Shown here one piece after another: positions 27,437 to 36,896 of a stretch of DNA of 64,000 nt. A program made the translations under genes and the position numbers. Below the pieces are notes generated by a model, which worked only from the letters and a program-made list of their open reading frames with translations, did not search any database and was not told the origin of the DNA. Numbering within the stretch: the stretch's first letter is position 1; every line of letters starts with the position of its first letter. The DNA is from Pseudomonas azadiae (GTDB taxonomy: Bacteria; Pseudomonadota; Gammaproteobacteria; Pseudomonadales; Pseudomonadaceae), in contig NZ_JAHSTY010000002.1 of the NCBI RefSeq assembly GCF_019145355.1, forward strand, positions 2,232,001 to 2,296,000. The letters are read 5' to 3'.

Positions 27437-27892
27437 TTATCTCGCTATCCGGGTCAGGTGTTCGATCACCAGCGGCTCGCCCGCCTCGTTCTCGAAACGG
27501 TTTTCGAACACCAGGAAAATCAAAGGGCCATCGCTGCCCTGCTTTTCGTGGATGTCCACCAGCGTCTGGCGGCAGACCAGCACATCACCGGGATAAATCC
27601 GCCGGTGCACCTGGTAGCGGCTGCCCCCCGCCAGAATGCGCTTGAGCGGCAATTCCGGCAGCAGCGGGTTGTCGGGGAAGTGGCCGTCTTCGCGCAACTG
27701 CTCCAGGGGCAATACCGGCATCAGCACGCTGAACAAAAACATCAACGGCGCTTCATCACCCGCCAGAAACCGTGCCTGGCGCTGGCCGGTGGCGACCGCA
27801 TATTTGCGGATGTCCTGGCGGCTGACTTCAAAGCGCACCGGCGGCAACGCCAGGCCGATGCAGCCCATGATTGCCTCGGTGAGCAGGCTCAA
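27437..27892 (-). CDS. FAS1-like (MaoC N-terminal) dehydratase subunit
   Basis: 151 aa if it starts at TTG 27892, which overlaps the CoA-transferase stop (TTGA) and gives the natural N-terminus MSLLTEAIMG; ATG 27868 is the alternative. The hot-dog domain contains PPVRFEVSRQDIRKYAVATG, the PLPLEQLREDGHFPDNPLLPELPLKRILAGGSRYQVHRRIYPGD helix region seen in MaoC N-terminal subunits, and a FENRFENEAGE strand. Catalysis is expected to lie mainly in the partner encoded next. Together they would add or remove water at a CoA ester. Confidence 0.78.
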   Translation of the reverse strand: MSLLTEAIMGCIGLALPPVRFEVSRQDIRKYAVATGQRQARFLAGDEAPLMFLFSVLMPVLPLEQLREDGHFPDNPLLPELPLKRILAGGSRYQVHRRIYPGDVLVCRQTLVDIHEKQGSDGPLIFLVFENRFENEAGEPLVIEHLTRIAR

Positions 27893-29115
27893 ATCACACC
27901 TCGCTCGACCAATTGGTCGTACTGGGCCTGGTCCAGGCCCAGCCATTGACGGTAAACCTGTTGGTTGTGCTGACCGACGCCGGGGGCACTGGAGCCCTTC
28001 TCGCGGGTGCCGCCGGAAAGCTTCACCGGGTTGCCAAACACCTCGAAATGCGCGCCCTGGCATTCGACGCTGATCACCATGTCCCGCTCGCGCACATGGG
28101 GATCGGCCACCACTTCGTCAATGCTCTTGATCGGTGACAGCGGGAATCGGTCGCCGGTCAGCGCCTCCAGTTCGGCCTTGGTGTAGGCCGCACACCAGCC
28201 TTCGACGATGGGCTTGACCCGACGCAGGTAAGTGGCTTGCTCGAAACGCTTGGCCATGGTGTCGATTTCGGGGTCGGTGGCCAGGGCCGCATCGCCGAAG
28301 GCATGGCAGGCCTCGCGCCAGAACTTGTCGGTGTAGGCACCAAAGAACACGAAGCCGTCCTTGCAGGCATAGCGGCCATAGGGTTTGACGAAGGGATGAC
28401 CGTTGCCGGTAGGCCCGACCACTTCGCCGGTTTCGGTGTAGGTGACCAGAGCGTTTTCAGTCAGGGAGATGATCGAGTCCTGCTGGGACACATCGACCAG
28501 TTGCCCCTGCCCGCTGCGCTCGGCTTCACGCAAAGCGCCGAGGGTGCCAATCGCCGCGTACAGCGCCGCCGACAAATCCCCCAGCACCGTGCCGACGCGC
28601 ATCGGTTCCTCGACCGTGCCATTCATCGACCACAAGCCGCCGGCGGCCTGGGCACTGCTGTCAAATGCCGGGCGTGAAGAGTTGGGCCCGTGCTGGCCGA
28701 AACCGCTGATGGCAGTGAACACCAGCGCCGGGTTGACCGCCTTGAGTACCGCATAGCCCAGGCCCAGCTTGTCCATGGTGCCGGGGCGGAAATTCTCGAT
28801 GACGATATCGGCCTTGCGCACCATTTCAAGAAAGGTCGCCTTGCCGTCCGGGTGCTTGAGGTCCAGGCACACCGCGTGCTTGTTACGGTTGAACTGGGCG
28901 AAAAAACCACTGACCGGGGCGCTGGCGCTGCGGCTCATGGGCGGGAACTCGCGGGTCAGGTCTGGATCGGTGGGGTGTTCGATCTTGATCACGTGGGCGC
29001 CCATGTCCGCCAGCAGCATGGCGCAATAAGGCCCGGCCACGACGCGGGTCAGGTCGAGGATGGTGACGCCCTTGAGCGGGCCGAAGCCGGCCAGGGTGGT
29101 TGCAAGAGGGTTCAT
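27889..29115 (-). CDS. CaiB/BaiF family CoA-transferase (family III)
   Basis: 408 aa, full length. The N-terminal motif LKGVTILDLTRVVAGPYCAMLLADMGAHVIKIE is typical, and the catalytic aspartate is Asp180 (VGTVLGDLSAALYA). FNRNKHAVCLDLKHPDGK and IENFRPGTMDKLGLGY are further family landmarks. It moves CoA from a donor such as succinyl-CoA to a free carboxylate. The human relative SUGCT acts on glutarate and HMG, so HMG or 3-methylglutaconate are natural candidates here (inference). It lies 17 bp after the HMG-CoA lyase stop, with an A-rich Hfq/Crc-type site over its ribosome site. Confidence 0.87.
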   Translation of the reverse strand: MNPLATTLAGFGPLKGVTILDLTRVVAGPYCAMLLADMGAHVIKIEHPTDPDLTREFPPMSRSASAPVSGFFAQFNRNKHAVCLDLKHPDGKATFLEMVRKADIVIENFRPGTMDKLGLGYAVLKAVNPALVFTAISGFGQHGPNSSRPAFDSSAQAAGGLWSMNGTVEEPMRVGTVLGDLSAALYAAIGTLGALREAERSGQGQLVDVSQQDSIISLTENALVTYTETGEVVGPTGNGHPFVKPYGRYACKDGFVFFGAYTDKFWREACHAFGDAALATDPEIDTMAKRFEQATYLRRVKPIVEGWCAAYTKAELEALTGDRFPLSPIKSIDEVVADPHVRERDMVISVECQGAHFEVFGNPVKLSGGTREKGSSAPGVGQHNQQVYRQWLGLDQAQYDQLVERGVI

Positions 29116-29125
29116 GGGTGCTCCG

Positions 29126-29139
29126 TTTATTGTTATTGG
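29126..29139 (-). promoter_or_regulatory. A-rich Hfq/Crc-type site before the CoA-transferase
   Basis: CCAATAACAATAAA on the minus strand overlaps the lyase stop and runs into the GGAG of the CoA-transferase, where bound Hfq/Crc would block initiation. Confidence 0.5.
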
Positions 29140-30035
29140 ATGCGGGCGCGCACTGCCTGGGCGACCCGCGATGCGCCGCTGCGTTGCAGCTGGCTATCAA
29201 TAAAGACGCCTACCTCAATCAATTTTGCAAGGTCGACGCCGGTGGCGACGCCTTGCCCTTCAAACAGGTACACCAGCTCTTCGGTCGCCACGTTGCCCGT
29301 GGCGCCCGGCGAATAGGGGCAACCGCCCAAGCCCGAGACGGAACTGTCGAACACCCGCACACCGGCCTGCCAGGCGGCCTGCACATTGGCCACCGCCATG
29401 CCGTAGGTGTCATGGAAATGCCCGGCCAGGGCGCCGAGCGGCACCGCGTCGGCGCAGGCCTGGATCAACCGCGTGGTCGCGCCCGGCGTGCCGGTGCCGA
29501 TAGTGTCACCCAGGCTGACTTCATAGCAGCCCATGGCATACAGGGCTTGGGTGACCACAACCACCTGCTCGACGGGCACCGCACCGCTAAACGGACAGCC
29601 GAGCACACAGGACACGTAGCCGCGCACGGCAACGCCCGCCTCCAGGGCCCTGGCCAGCACCGGTTCGAAGCGCTCCAGGCTCTGGGCGATCGAGCAATTG
29701 ATATTCTTCTGCGAAAACGCCTCGGAGGCCGCCGCAAACACCGCCACCTCGCGGCAACCGGCGGCCAGGGCCATGTCCAGGCCTTGCAGGTTCGGCACCA
29801 GCGCGGTGTACGTCACACCGGGGCGCTGGCCGAGGCCGCGCAGCACCGCGTCCGAGCCCGCCATCTGCGGCACCCAGCGCGGCGACACGAATGCGCCCGT
29901 CTCGATGCTGCGCAAACCGGCGTCGGCCAGGCGCTCCACCAAGGCTATGCGGGTGTGCACCGGCAGGCATCGGGCTTCATTCTGCAAGCCATCCCGCGCG
30001 CCCACTTCCACCAGCCTGACGTGGTCCATGCTCAC
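29133..30035 (-). CDS. mvaB: Hydroxymethylglutaryl-CoA lyase
   Basis: 300 aa, TIM-barrel of the HMGL-like family. Key motifs are [12 protein letters not shown] near the N-terminus (metal and substrate binding; the usual Pro of GPRDGLQ is Ala here), [24 protein letters not shown] (metal-binding His pair) and [27 protein letters not shown] with the catalytic Cys loop. It splits HMG-CoA to acetyl-CoA and acetoacetate. The start overlaps the reductase stop, matching the mvaAB operon of P. mevalonii. Confidence 0.93.
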   Translation of the reverse strand: MSMDHVRLVEVGARDGLQNEARCLPVHTRIALVERLADAGLRSIETGAFVSPRWVPQMAGSDAVLRGLGQRPGVTYTALVPNLQGLDMALAAGCREVAVFAAASEAFSQKNINCSIAQSLERFEPVLARALEAGVAVRGYVSCVLGCPFSGAVPVEQVVVVTQALYAMGCYEVSLGDTIGTGTPGATTRLIQACADAVPLGALAGHFHDTYGMAVANVQAAWQAGVRVFDSSVSGLGGCPYSPGATGNVATEELVYLFEGQGVATGVDLAKLIEVGVFIDSQLQRSGASRVAQAVRARIQ

Positions 30036-31318
30036 TGACCGCGCTTATCAAGCAGCAACGCACGCGCACTGTCGGCGCGCACGTCGTGAGTGGCCACCAT
30101 GCGTTCGACCAGCCACTGCACTTCGTCTCCCCGAGCGCCGGCCGAGAGCGCCACATTGCGCGCATGCAACGCCATATGCCCGCGCTGGATGCCTTCGGTG
30201 GCCAGGGCGCGCAAGGCACCGAGGTTCTGTGCCAGGCCCACGGCGACAGCAATTTCGCCCAGCTCCTGGGCGGTTTTCACGCCAAGAATGCGCAGCGACA
30301 ATTGCGCCAGCGGATGGGTCTTGGTGGCGCCGCCGACCAGGCCCAAAGGCATTGGCATTTCCAGGGTGCCCACCAAGTGGCCCTGGCTGTCTTTTTCCCA
30401 GGTGGTCAGCGAACCGTAATGGCCGCTGCGACAGGCATAGGCATGTGCGCCCGCTTCGACAGCGCGCCAATCATTGCCGGTGGCGACCACCAACGGGTCG
30501 ATGCCATTCATGATGCCCTTGTTGTGGGTGGCCGCGCGGTACGGGTCGATGGCGGCAAAGGCATAGGCGTCGATCACGCCCTCGATCACCTCTTCGCCGC
30601 TGTACTCGGCGGTGGCCAGGTGTTCCGGGGCGATGCGCAGTTGTGCGCGGCACAGGCGCAGGTCGGCGAGGTTGGACAGGATGCGCAAGCGCACCTTGCC
30701 GCCGGTGATACGCTCCATCAGCGGCGCCACGGCCTCGGCCATGGTGTTGACCGTGTTGGCGCCCATGGCGTCGCGCACATCGACGATCAGGTGCGCCACC
30801 AGCATCGGCCCGCGCGGGCTGTCGGCAAAGGTATGCACTTCGATGTCCCGGCAACCGCCGCCCAGGGTGTTGAGCAACTGATCCTTGCTGTTGGCCAGGG
30901 CGATGATTTCGTCTTTATTGCGCAACAGGCTCAAACGCGCGTTGAACGGGTCGCTGATGCCGATGATCTGCACCTGCGCGCGCATCAGCGGTGCGCTGCT
31001 CGAGGTCTGGAACCCCCCGGCCGGGCGCGTCAGCTTGGCCATGAACGACGCGGCGGCGACCACCGAAGGCTCTTCCACCACCAGCGGGATCACCACATCG
31101 CGACCGTTGATGCAAAAATTGCTGGCGACGGCATACGGCAGTTCGAATTTGCCGATGACGTTCTCGATCATGCCGTCGGCGATTTCCAGCGGCAGCGCAC
31201 CGGCATCGCGCAGCAGCGCCAGGTCTTCGTCGCTCAAGCCGAGCAAGGGCTGCAGGTGCTCAAGGCGCTGGCTGGGAGTGAGGCTGCGGAAGTTCGGCAA
31301 GCGGGAATCGATAGGCAT
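30032..31318 (-). CDS. mvaA: Hydroxymethylglutaryl-CoA reductase, class II degradative
   Basis: 428 aa, the same length as P. mevalonii HMG-CoA reductase. All four catalytic residues fall at the same numbers as I recall for that enzyme: Glu83 (VVEEPS), Lys267 (THNKGIM), Asp283 (ATGND) and His381 (QRGHMALH). It should oxidise mevalonate plus CoA to HMG-CoA with NAD. It is the first gene of an eight-gene operon and diverges from a MocR regulator. Its leader holds an A-rich motif. Pseudomonas makes isoprenoids by the MEP route, so a catabolic role is expected. Confidence 0.95.
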   Translation of the reverse strand: MPIDSRLPNFRSLTPSQRLEHLQPLLGLSDEDLALLRDAGALPLEIADGMIENVIGKFELPYAVASNFCINGRDVVIPLVVEEPSVVAAASFMAKLTRPAGGFQTSSSAPLMRAQVQIIGISDPFNARLSLLRNKDEIIALANSKDQLLNTLGGGCRDIEVHTFADSPRGPMLVAHLIVDVRDAMGANTVNTMAEAVAPLMERITGGKVRLRILSNLADLRLCRAQLRIAPEHLATAEYSGEEVIEGVIDAYAFAAIDPYRAATHNKGIMNGIDPLVVATGNDWRAVEAGAHAYACRSGHYGSLTTWEKDSQGHLVGTLEMPMPLGLVGGATKTHPLAQLSLRILGVKTAQELGEIAVAVGLAQNLGALRALATEGIQRGHMALHARNVALSAGARGDEVQWLVERMVATHDVRADSARALLLDKRGQ

Positions 31319-31339
31319 TCGGGGCTCCTCAAGGAGTCA

Positions 31340-31350
31340 TTTGTTATTGG
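31340..31350 (-). promoter_or_regulatory. A-rich Hfq/Crc-type site in the mvaA leader
   Basis: CCAATAACAAA on the minus strand, 21 bases before ATG 31318 and just upstream of the CTCCTTGAGGAG ribosome-site region. Confidence 0.4.
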
Positions 31351-31387
31351 ATGCCCTCAAATTGCCCCATCTGTAGCCCTTAAAGAA

Positions 31388-31422
31388 GGTACAGTTTTGC
31401 CGGACAGTTCAGCCACTGTACC
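31388..31422. promoter_or_regulatory. Candidate MocR operator between mvaA and its regulator
   Basis: Perfect 8-bp arms GGTACAGT (31388-31395) and ACTGTACC (31415-31422) are separated by 19 bp; a GGACAGT sits between them. It lies in the 134-bp divergent gap, 30 bp before the regulator start, where a MocR dimer could control both directions. Confidence 0.6.
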
Positions 31423-31452
31423 CATAACAAGAGCCCCAGAAGGAATTGCAGC

Positions 31453-32829
31453 ATGTCGCGCCCGACCCTCGCGCACCAGGTGGCCAGCGCCATCGCCCAG
31501 CAGATTACCGATGGCGCGCTCAAGGCTGGCGAAAAGCTGCCGTCGCTGCGCGAATACATGCGCCTGCATGGGCATTCAAAGAACACGGTGATCACCGCCT
31601 ACGAGCACTTGGCCGCCGACGGTCTGATCGAGGCGCGCCACGGCCAGGGCTTTTTCGTGATCAAGCGCGTGGCGCATACCAGCGAAGAAGAAGACAGCCA
31701 GCCCTACAACCGAGCCCTGGACACCATCTGGATGATGCGCCAGCAGTTCGTGCGCGACCCGGGCCATTCCCACCTGGGCGAAGGCTTTCCCCCCGTGGAA
31801 TGGCTGATGGACATGCGCCTGGACAAGTTTCACCGCCAGGTCGTGCGTGCCGGCGTGACCACGCTGTTTCGCTACGGCACGCGCCTGGGCAACGCCGGCC
31901 TGCGCGCGCGCCTGGTACAGAAGCTGGCGGACTACGCGCTGCCCGTTTCGCCCCGGCAACTGGTGACCACCCTGGGCGCCAACCACGCCATGGACTTGAT
32001 CATCCGGCGGTACCTCAACCCCGGCGATCCGGTACTGGTGGAAGACCCGGGCTACTACCCGCTGTTCGGCAAGCTGCAATTGCAAGGCGCACGCATGTTC
32101 GGCGTGCCCCGCGAGCCGGATGGGCCGAACCTGCAGGCGTTGGAACAGTTGATCAAGACCCATCGCCCGCGCCTGTTCTTTTTGCAGTCCATTGGCCATA
32201 ACCCCACCGGCTCGGACCTGTCGCCGGCCAAGGCGCACCAACTGCTGCGCATTGCCGAGACCTACGACCTGCTGCTGGTGGAGAACGACGCAATGGCCGA
32301 CTTCAAGCCCAGCTCAGCGATCAAGCTGTCGGCCCTCGACCAGCTCAACCGCACGCTGTACGTGGGCAGTTTTTCCAAATCGGTATCGGCAGCGCTGCGC
32401 GTGGGGTTTATCGCCGGCAGCAAACAACGCGTGGAGGAATTGGCGGATATCAAGATGATCCTGCACAACAGCGGCGCCGAATACAGCGAGCGCACCATTG
32501 ACGTGATCCTGGGCGAAGGGCAGTTCCTGCGGCACCTGTCGCGCCTGCAAGACCGCCTGCGCCACGCCACCGCGCGCGGCCTCGACTTGCTCGACGAACT
32601 CGGCGCCGAGGTATTTTGCCGCCCCGAACAGAGCCTGTACCTGTGGGCGCGCTTCCCGCATATCGAAGACGCCAACGCCCTCACCCGACACTGCCTGACC
32701 CAAGGCGTAATGCTGGCGCCGGGCTCGATCTTCTCGACCCAACCCAAAAGCACATCCCCCTGGACGCGGTTGAACGTGGCGTACCTGGATGACCCGGTGT
32801 TTTGCCGGGTTATTCGCGAGCTGCGATAG
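31453..32829 (+). CDS. MocR-family (GntR-PLP) transcriptional regulator
   Basis: 458 aa. An N-terminal GntR winged helix (about residues 3-70, LPSLREYMRLHGHSKNTVITAYEHLAADGLIEARHG) is joined to a fold-type I aminotransferase-like domain (about 100-458). That domain has the PLP lysine at Lys309 (YVGSFSKSVSAAL) and HNPTG as the usual NPTG. PLP bound here serves as an effector sensor rather than for catalysis in this family. Divergent placement makes it the likely activator of the mvaAB operon. ATG 31453 follows AAGGAA at a proper distance. Confidence 0.9.
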   Translation: MSRPTLAHQVASAIAQQITDGALKAGEKLPSLREYMRLHGHSKNTVITAYEHLAADGLIEARHGQGFFVIKRVAHTSEEEDSQPYNRALDTIWMMRQQFVRDPGHSHLGEGFPPVEWLMDMRLDKFHRQVVRAGVTTLFRYGTRLGNAGLRARLVQKLADYALPVSPRQLVTTLGANHAMDLIIRRYLNPGDPVLVEDPGYYPLFGKLQLQGARMFGVPREPDGPNLQALEQLIKTHRPRLFFLQSIGHNPTGSDLSPAKAHQLLRIAETYDLLLVENDAMADFKPSSAIKLSALDQLNRTLYVGSFSKSVSAALRVGFIAGSKQRVEELADIKMILHNSGAEYSERTIDVILGEGQFLRHLSRLQDRLRHATARGLDLLDELGAEVFCRPEQSLYLWARFPHIEDANALTRHCLTQGVMLAPGSIFSTQPKSTSPWTRLNVAYLDDPVFCRVIRELR

Positions 32830-32850
32830 CCCGAAGTTGGCACTTGATCC

Positions 32851-34760
32851 TTTGGGAGTTGTCGAGCTTTAGCGAGGCTGCGAAAGCGGTGGGTCAGGCG
32901 ATGAAGATGCCAGCAGTACCGCCGCCTTCGCAGCCTCGCCGGGGCTCGACAGCTCCCACAGTTGAGCTGCGTCGCGGCTGAGATTGCGGCAGCCGCTAAA
33001 CCGCAAATCCAGCGTACACAGCCGATCCCCTGTGGGAGCTCTCGAGCTTTAGCGAGGCAGCGATAGCGGTGTGTCAGGCGATAAAAATGTTGGCAATGCC
33101 GCCGCCTTCGCAGCCTCGCCGGGGCTCGACAGCTCCCACAGTTGAGCTGCGTCGTGGCTGAGATTGCGTCAGCCGCTAAACCGTAAATCCAGCGTACACA
33201 GCCGATCCCCTGTGGGAGCTGTCGAGCTTTAGCGAGGCAGCGATAGCGGTGGGTCAGGCGATAAAAATGTTGGCAATGCCGCCGCCTTCGCAGCCTCGCT
33301 GGGGCTCGACAGCTCCCACAGTTGAGCTGCGTCGCGGCTGAGATTGCGGCAGCCGCTAAACCGCAAATCCAGCGTACACAGCCGATCCCCTGTGGGAGCT
33401 CTCGAGCTTTAGCGAGGCAGCGATAGCGGTGTGTCAGGCGATAAAAATGTTGGCAATGCCGCCGCCTTCGCAGCCTCGCCGGGGCTCGACAGCTCCCACA
33501 GTTGAGCTGCGTCGTGGCTGAGATTGCGTCAGCCGCTAAACCGTAAATCCAGCGTACACAGCCGATCCCCTGTGGGAGCTGTCGAGCTTTAGCGAGGCAG
33601 CGATAGCGGTGGGTCAGGCGATGAAAATGCCAGCAGTACCGCCGCCATCGCAGCCTCGCCGGGGCTCGACAGCTCCCACAGTTGAGCTGCGGTGCGGCTC
33701 AAATTGGGCCAGTCGCTAGACCGCAAATCCAACCCACACAGCCGATCCCCTGTGGGAGCTCTCGAGCTTTAGCGAGGCAGCGATAGCGGTGTGTCAGGCG
33801 ATAAAAATGTTGGCAATGCCGCCGCCTTCGCAGCCTCGCCGGGGCTCGACAGCTCCCACAGTTGAGCTGCGTCGTGGCTGAGATTGCGTCAGCCGCTAAA
33901 CCGTAAATCCAGCGTACACAGCCGATCCCCTGTGGGAGCTGTCGAGCTTTAGCGAGGCAGCGATAGCGGTGGGTCAGGCGATGAAAATGCCAGCAGTACC
34001 GCCGCCATCGCAGCCTCGCCGGGGCTCGACAGCTCCCACAGTTGAGCTGCGGTGCGGCTCAAATTGGGCCAGTCGCTAGACCGCAAATCCAACCCACACA
34101 GCCGATCCCCTGTGGGAGCTCTCGAGCTTTAGCGAGGCAGCGATAGCGGTGGGTCAGGCGATGAAAATGCCAGCAGTACCGCCGCCATCGCAGCCTCGCC
34201 GGGGCTCGACAGCTCCCACAGTTGAGCTGCGGTGCGGCTCAAATTGGGCCAGTCGCTAGACCGCAAATCCAACCCACACAGCAATCCCCTGTGGGAGCTC
34301 TCGAGCTTTAGCGAGGCTGCGATAGCGGAGTGTCAGGCGAAGAAAATGCCAGCAATGCCGCCGCCATCGCAGCCTCGCCGGGGCTCGACAGCTCCCACAG
34401 TTGAGCTGCGGTGCGGCTGAGATTGCGTCAGCCGCTAAACCGCAAATCCAACCAACACAGCCGATCCCCTGTGGGAGCTCTCGAGCTTTAGCGAGGCAGC
34501 GATAGCGGTGTGTCAGGCGATAAAAATGTTGGCAATGCCGCCGCCTTCGCAGCCTCGCCGGGGCTCGACAGCTCCCACAGTTGAGCTGCGTCGTGGCTGA
34601 GATTGGGCCAGCCGCTACAACGCAAATCCAACCCACACAGCCGATCCCCTGTGGGAGTTCTGGAGCTTTAGCGAGGCTGCGAAAGCGGAGTGTCAGGCGA
34701 TAAAAATGCCAGCAATGCCGCCGCCTTCGCAGCCTCGCTAAAGCTCGACTGTTCCCCCAT
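32851..34760. repeat. Tandem array of 11 REPIN-plus-linker units, period 180 bp
   Basis: Units begin at 32851, 33031, 33211, 33391, 33571, 33751, 33931, 34111, 34290, 34470 and 34650. Each has a ~107-bp hairpin (TGTGGGAGCTGTCGAGC... inverse ...GCTCGACAGCTCCCACA) and a ~73-bp linker. Two unit types alternate (CTCTCGAG with GTGTGTCAG; CTGTCGAG with GGGTCAG), giving a higher-order 360-bp repeat at 33031-34110. The units at 33031, 33391 and 33751 look identical. The outermost copies are the most diverged. No gene is supported inside. It fills the gap between the MocR gene and the dehydrogenase. Confidence 0.95.
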
Positions 34761-34783
34761 AGGGCAGTGCCGCAGCCGTGTGA

Positions 34784-35851
34784 TCAAGCGGCGTGGCTTT
34801 CCTTCTTCAGGCTGTCCATATCAATCACAAACCGGTACTTCACATCGCCCTTGAGCATCCGTTCATACGCTTCGTTGATGCCTTGGATATCGATCATCTC
34901 GATGTCCGAGACAATCCCGTGTCTGGCACAGAAATCGAGCATGTCCTGGGTCTCCTGGATGCCGCCGATCAACGAACCGGCCAGGCTGCGGCGTTTGAAG
35001 ATCAGGTTGAACACCGTCGGCGACGGGTGCGGGCTGTCGGGCGCGCCGACCAGGGTCATGGTGCCGTCGCGCTTGAGCAGGTTGAGGAAGGCGTCGAGGT
35101 CGTGCGGGGCGGCGACGGTGTTGAGGATGAAGTCGAGGCTGTTGGCAACCTTGGCCATTTCGTCCGGGTTCTTCGACACCACCACCTGATCGGCGCCCAG
35201 GCGCAAGCCGTCTTCGCGCTTGTTGGGCGAGGTGGTGAACAACGTGACATGGGCGCCCATGGCATGGGCAATTTTCACCGCCATATGGCCGAGGCCACCG
35301 AGACCGACCACACCGACTTTCTTGCCGGGGCCCACCTTCCAGTGGTGCAGCGGCGAATAGGTGGTGATGCCCGCGCACAGCAGCGGCGCGACGGCGGCCA
35401 GGTTGGCGTCGTCGTGGGAAATGCGCAGGACGAACTTCTCCTTGACCACGATGCTGTCGGAATACCCGCCAAAGGTGTTTTCACCACCGAACACCGGACC
35501 GTTGTAGGTGCCGGTAAACCCGTTTTCGCAATACTGCTCCTCGCCTTCGGCGCAGGAGGCGCAGTGCTGGCAGCTGTCAACCATGCAGCCGACGCCGGCC
35601 AAATCACCGACCTTGAACTTGCTGACATTGCCACCTACCGCCGTGACGCGACCGACGATCTCGTGGCCGGGCACGCTGGGATACAGGGTGTTGTTCCACT
35701 CGTTACGCGCGGTGTGCAGGTCGGAGTGACAGACACCGCAGTAGAGAATATCGATCTGCACGTCGTCAGCCCCCGGCGCGCGGCGCTCGAAGGTAAAAGG
35801 CTTGAGAGAATCCTTGGCGTTCTGGGCGGCGTAGCTGTAAGTCTTGGCCAT
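34784..35851 (-). CDS. Zinc NAD(P)-dependent alcohol dehydrogenase (YahK/cinnamyl-alcohol-dehydrogenase type)
   Basis: 355 aa from ATG 35851 (AGGTG before). The catalytic zinc ligands are in YCGVCHSDLHTARNEW and GHEIVGRV, the structural zinc cysteines in DSCQHCASCAEGEEQYC, and the cofactor motif is VGLGGLGHMAVK followed by TTSPNKREDGLRLGAD. These match the YahK class that reduces aldehydes with NADPH. It stands alone on the minus strand, divergent from the VOC gene, with the repeat array downstream. The exact substrate is not evident. Confidence 0.9.
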   Translation of the reverse strand: MAKTYSYAAQNAKDSLKPFTFERRAPGADDVQIDILYCGVCHSDLHTARNEWNNTLYPSVPGHEIVGRVTAVGGNVSKFKVGDLAGVGCMVDSCQHCASCAEGEEQYCENGFTGTYNGPVFGGENTFGGYSDSIVVKEKFVLRISHDDANLAAVAPLLCAGITTYSPLHHWKVGPGKKVGVVGLGGLGHMAVKIAHAMGAHVTLFTTSPNKREDGLRLGADQVVVSKNPDEMAKVANSLDFILNTVAAPHDLDAFLNLLKRDGTMTLVGAPDSPHPSPTVFNLIFKRRSLAGSLIGGIQETQDMLDFCARHGIVSDIEMIDIQGINEAYERMLKGDVKYRFVIDMDSLKKESHAA

Positions 35852-35999
35852 TTCGTTCACCTGTGAAATCGGATACTGGAAGTCAGATGACCGGCCTGGA
35901 CGCTGAATCGTTCAATCAAGCACGCCCGTACAATTCGCCCCGCTGGCGCGTCCCTAAGCTCACGGCTTTCGATCCTAGGCATAGCGCTGGAGAGTAAGC

Positions 36000-36896
36000 A
36001 TGTGTAAACGCGTGATTAAGGTTTCCCTGGCCCTGACCTTGCTGGCCGGCCAGATCATGGGCAGCGCATTCGCCGCAACACCCGCAGTCGCCGTGGCGCC
36101 GCAATACGACACCAGCCACGTCTACGTCGCGCCGACGGATGTCGACCGCTTTGCCCAGAGTTTCCTGGCGACCTTTGGTGGCAAAAGCACAGCCCAGGTG
36201 GTGGTGAACGTGCTGCCGGTGCCGAGCAGCACCACCTCGCAATTGCTGCAGACGCCGGCCGGCACGGTGTCGCTGTTTGGTTTCACCACCCCGATCCCGC
36301 ACCCGTTCGGCCAGGAGCGCAACGGCTACCTGGTCAAGGATATGGACGTCGCGCTCAAGGCCGCCCGTGAAAACGGTGCAGCGGTGATCGTCAGCGACTT
36401 CCCCGACCCGATCGGGCGTGATGCGGTGGTGCAGTGGCCGGGCGGTGTGAACATGCAGCTCTACTGGCACACCAAGACCCCGGACTACGCGGCGTTCCAG
36501 ACCGTGCCGGAAAACCGCGTGTACCTCAGCGCAGACCGCGCCGATGCCTTTATCAAATCCTTTATGGGCTTCTCCCACGGCAAAGTCCTGGCCGATGACA
36601 AGCACGCTCCTGGCGTCGATATCGGCCAAGGCGGTGGCAGCTATCGCCGTGTCGACATTGAGTCGCCGTTCGGGCGCATGGCGGTGCTGGTCACCAACGG
36701 CCACCTGCCCTACCCGTTCGGCCACGAGACCACAGGCTATCAAGTGGCTGACCTGACGGCCACCCTGGACAAGGCCACCGGCTCCGGCGCCAAAGTGCTG
36801 GTGCCCGCCTTCGACAGCAAAGGCCGGCGCAGCGCATTGGTCGAGTTCCCGGGCGGCTACGTCGCGGAAATTCATCAGCTCAACGCGGCAAAATGA
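36000..36896 (+). CDS. Exported two-domain VOC/glyoxalase-like protein
   Basis: 298 aa with a signal peptide (MCKRVIKVSLALTLLAGQIMGSAFA) and two related VOC halves (about residues 38-160 and 170-292). The halves repeat the patterns VYVAPTDVDRFAQSFLATFGG/VYLSADRADAFIKSFMGFSHG, IPHPFGQERNGYLVKD/LPYPFGHETTGYQVAD and VQWPGGVNMQLYWH/VEFPGGYVAEIHQL. Metal-ligand candidates are His, Gln and Glu in those strands. Glyoxalase-fold proteins are usually cytoplasmic, so export is unusual. It has GGAG before its ATG and its stop overlaps the next gene's start (ATGA). Confidence 0.75.
   Translation: MCKRVIKVSLALTLLAGQIMGSAFAATPAVAVAPQYDTSHVYVAPTDVDRFAQSFLATFGGKSTAQVVVNVLPVPSSTTSQLLQTPAGTVSLFGFTTPIPHPFGQERNGYLVKDMDVALKAARENGAAVIVSDFPDPIGRDAVVQWPGGVNMQLYWHTKTPDYAAFQTVPENRVYLSADRADAFIKSFMGFSHGKVLADDKHAPGVDIGQGGGSYRRVDIESPFGRMAVLVTNGHLPYPFGHETTGYQVADLTATLDKATGSGAKVLVPAFDSKGRRSALVEFPGGYVAEIHQLNAAK

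Noticed and set aside
27437..29115. Itaconate degradation genes (ict-ich-ccl)
   Set aside because: A citramalyl-CoA lyase is missing and the lyase present has HMG-CoA lyase motifs next to HMG-CoA reductase.
30086..31591. Plus-strand open frame of 501 codons opposite HMG-CoA reductase
   Set aside because: Shadow frame; the minus strand has all catalytic residues of the reductase at their known numbers.
34256..34636. 126-codon minus-strand frame in the tandem array
   Set aside because: It is two translated copies of the 180-bp unit; the protein repeats itself and lacks a ribosome site.
32851..34760. CRISPR array
   Set aside because: Period of 180 bp, repeats of palindromic REP type, linkers that are themselves repeated rather than unique, and no cas genes.
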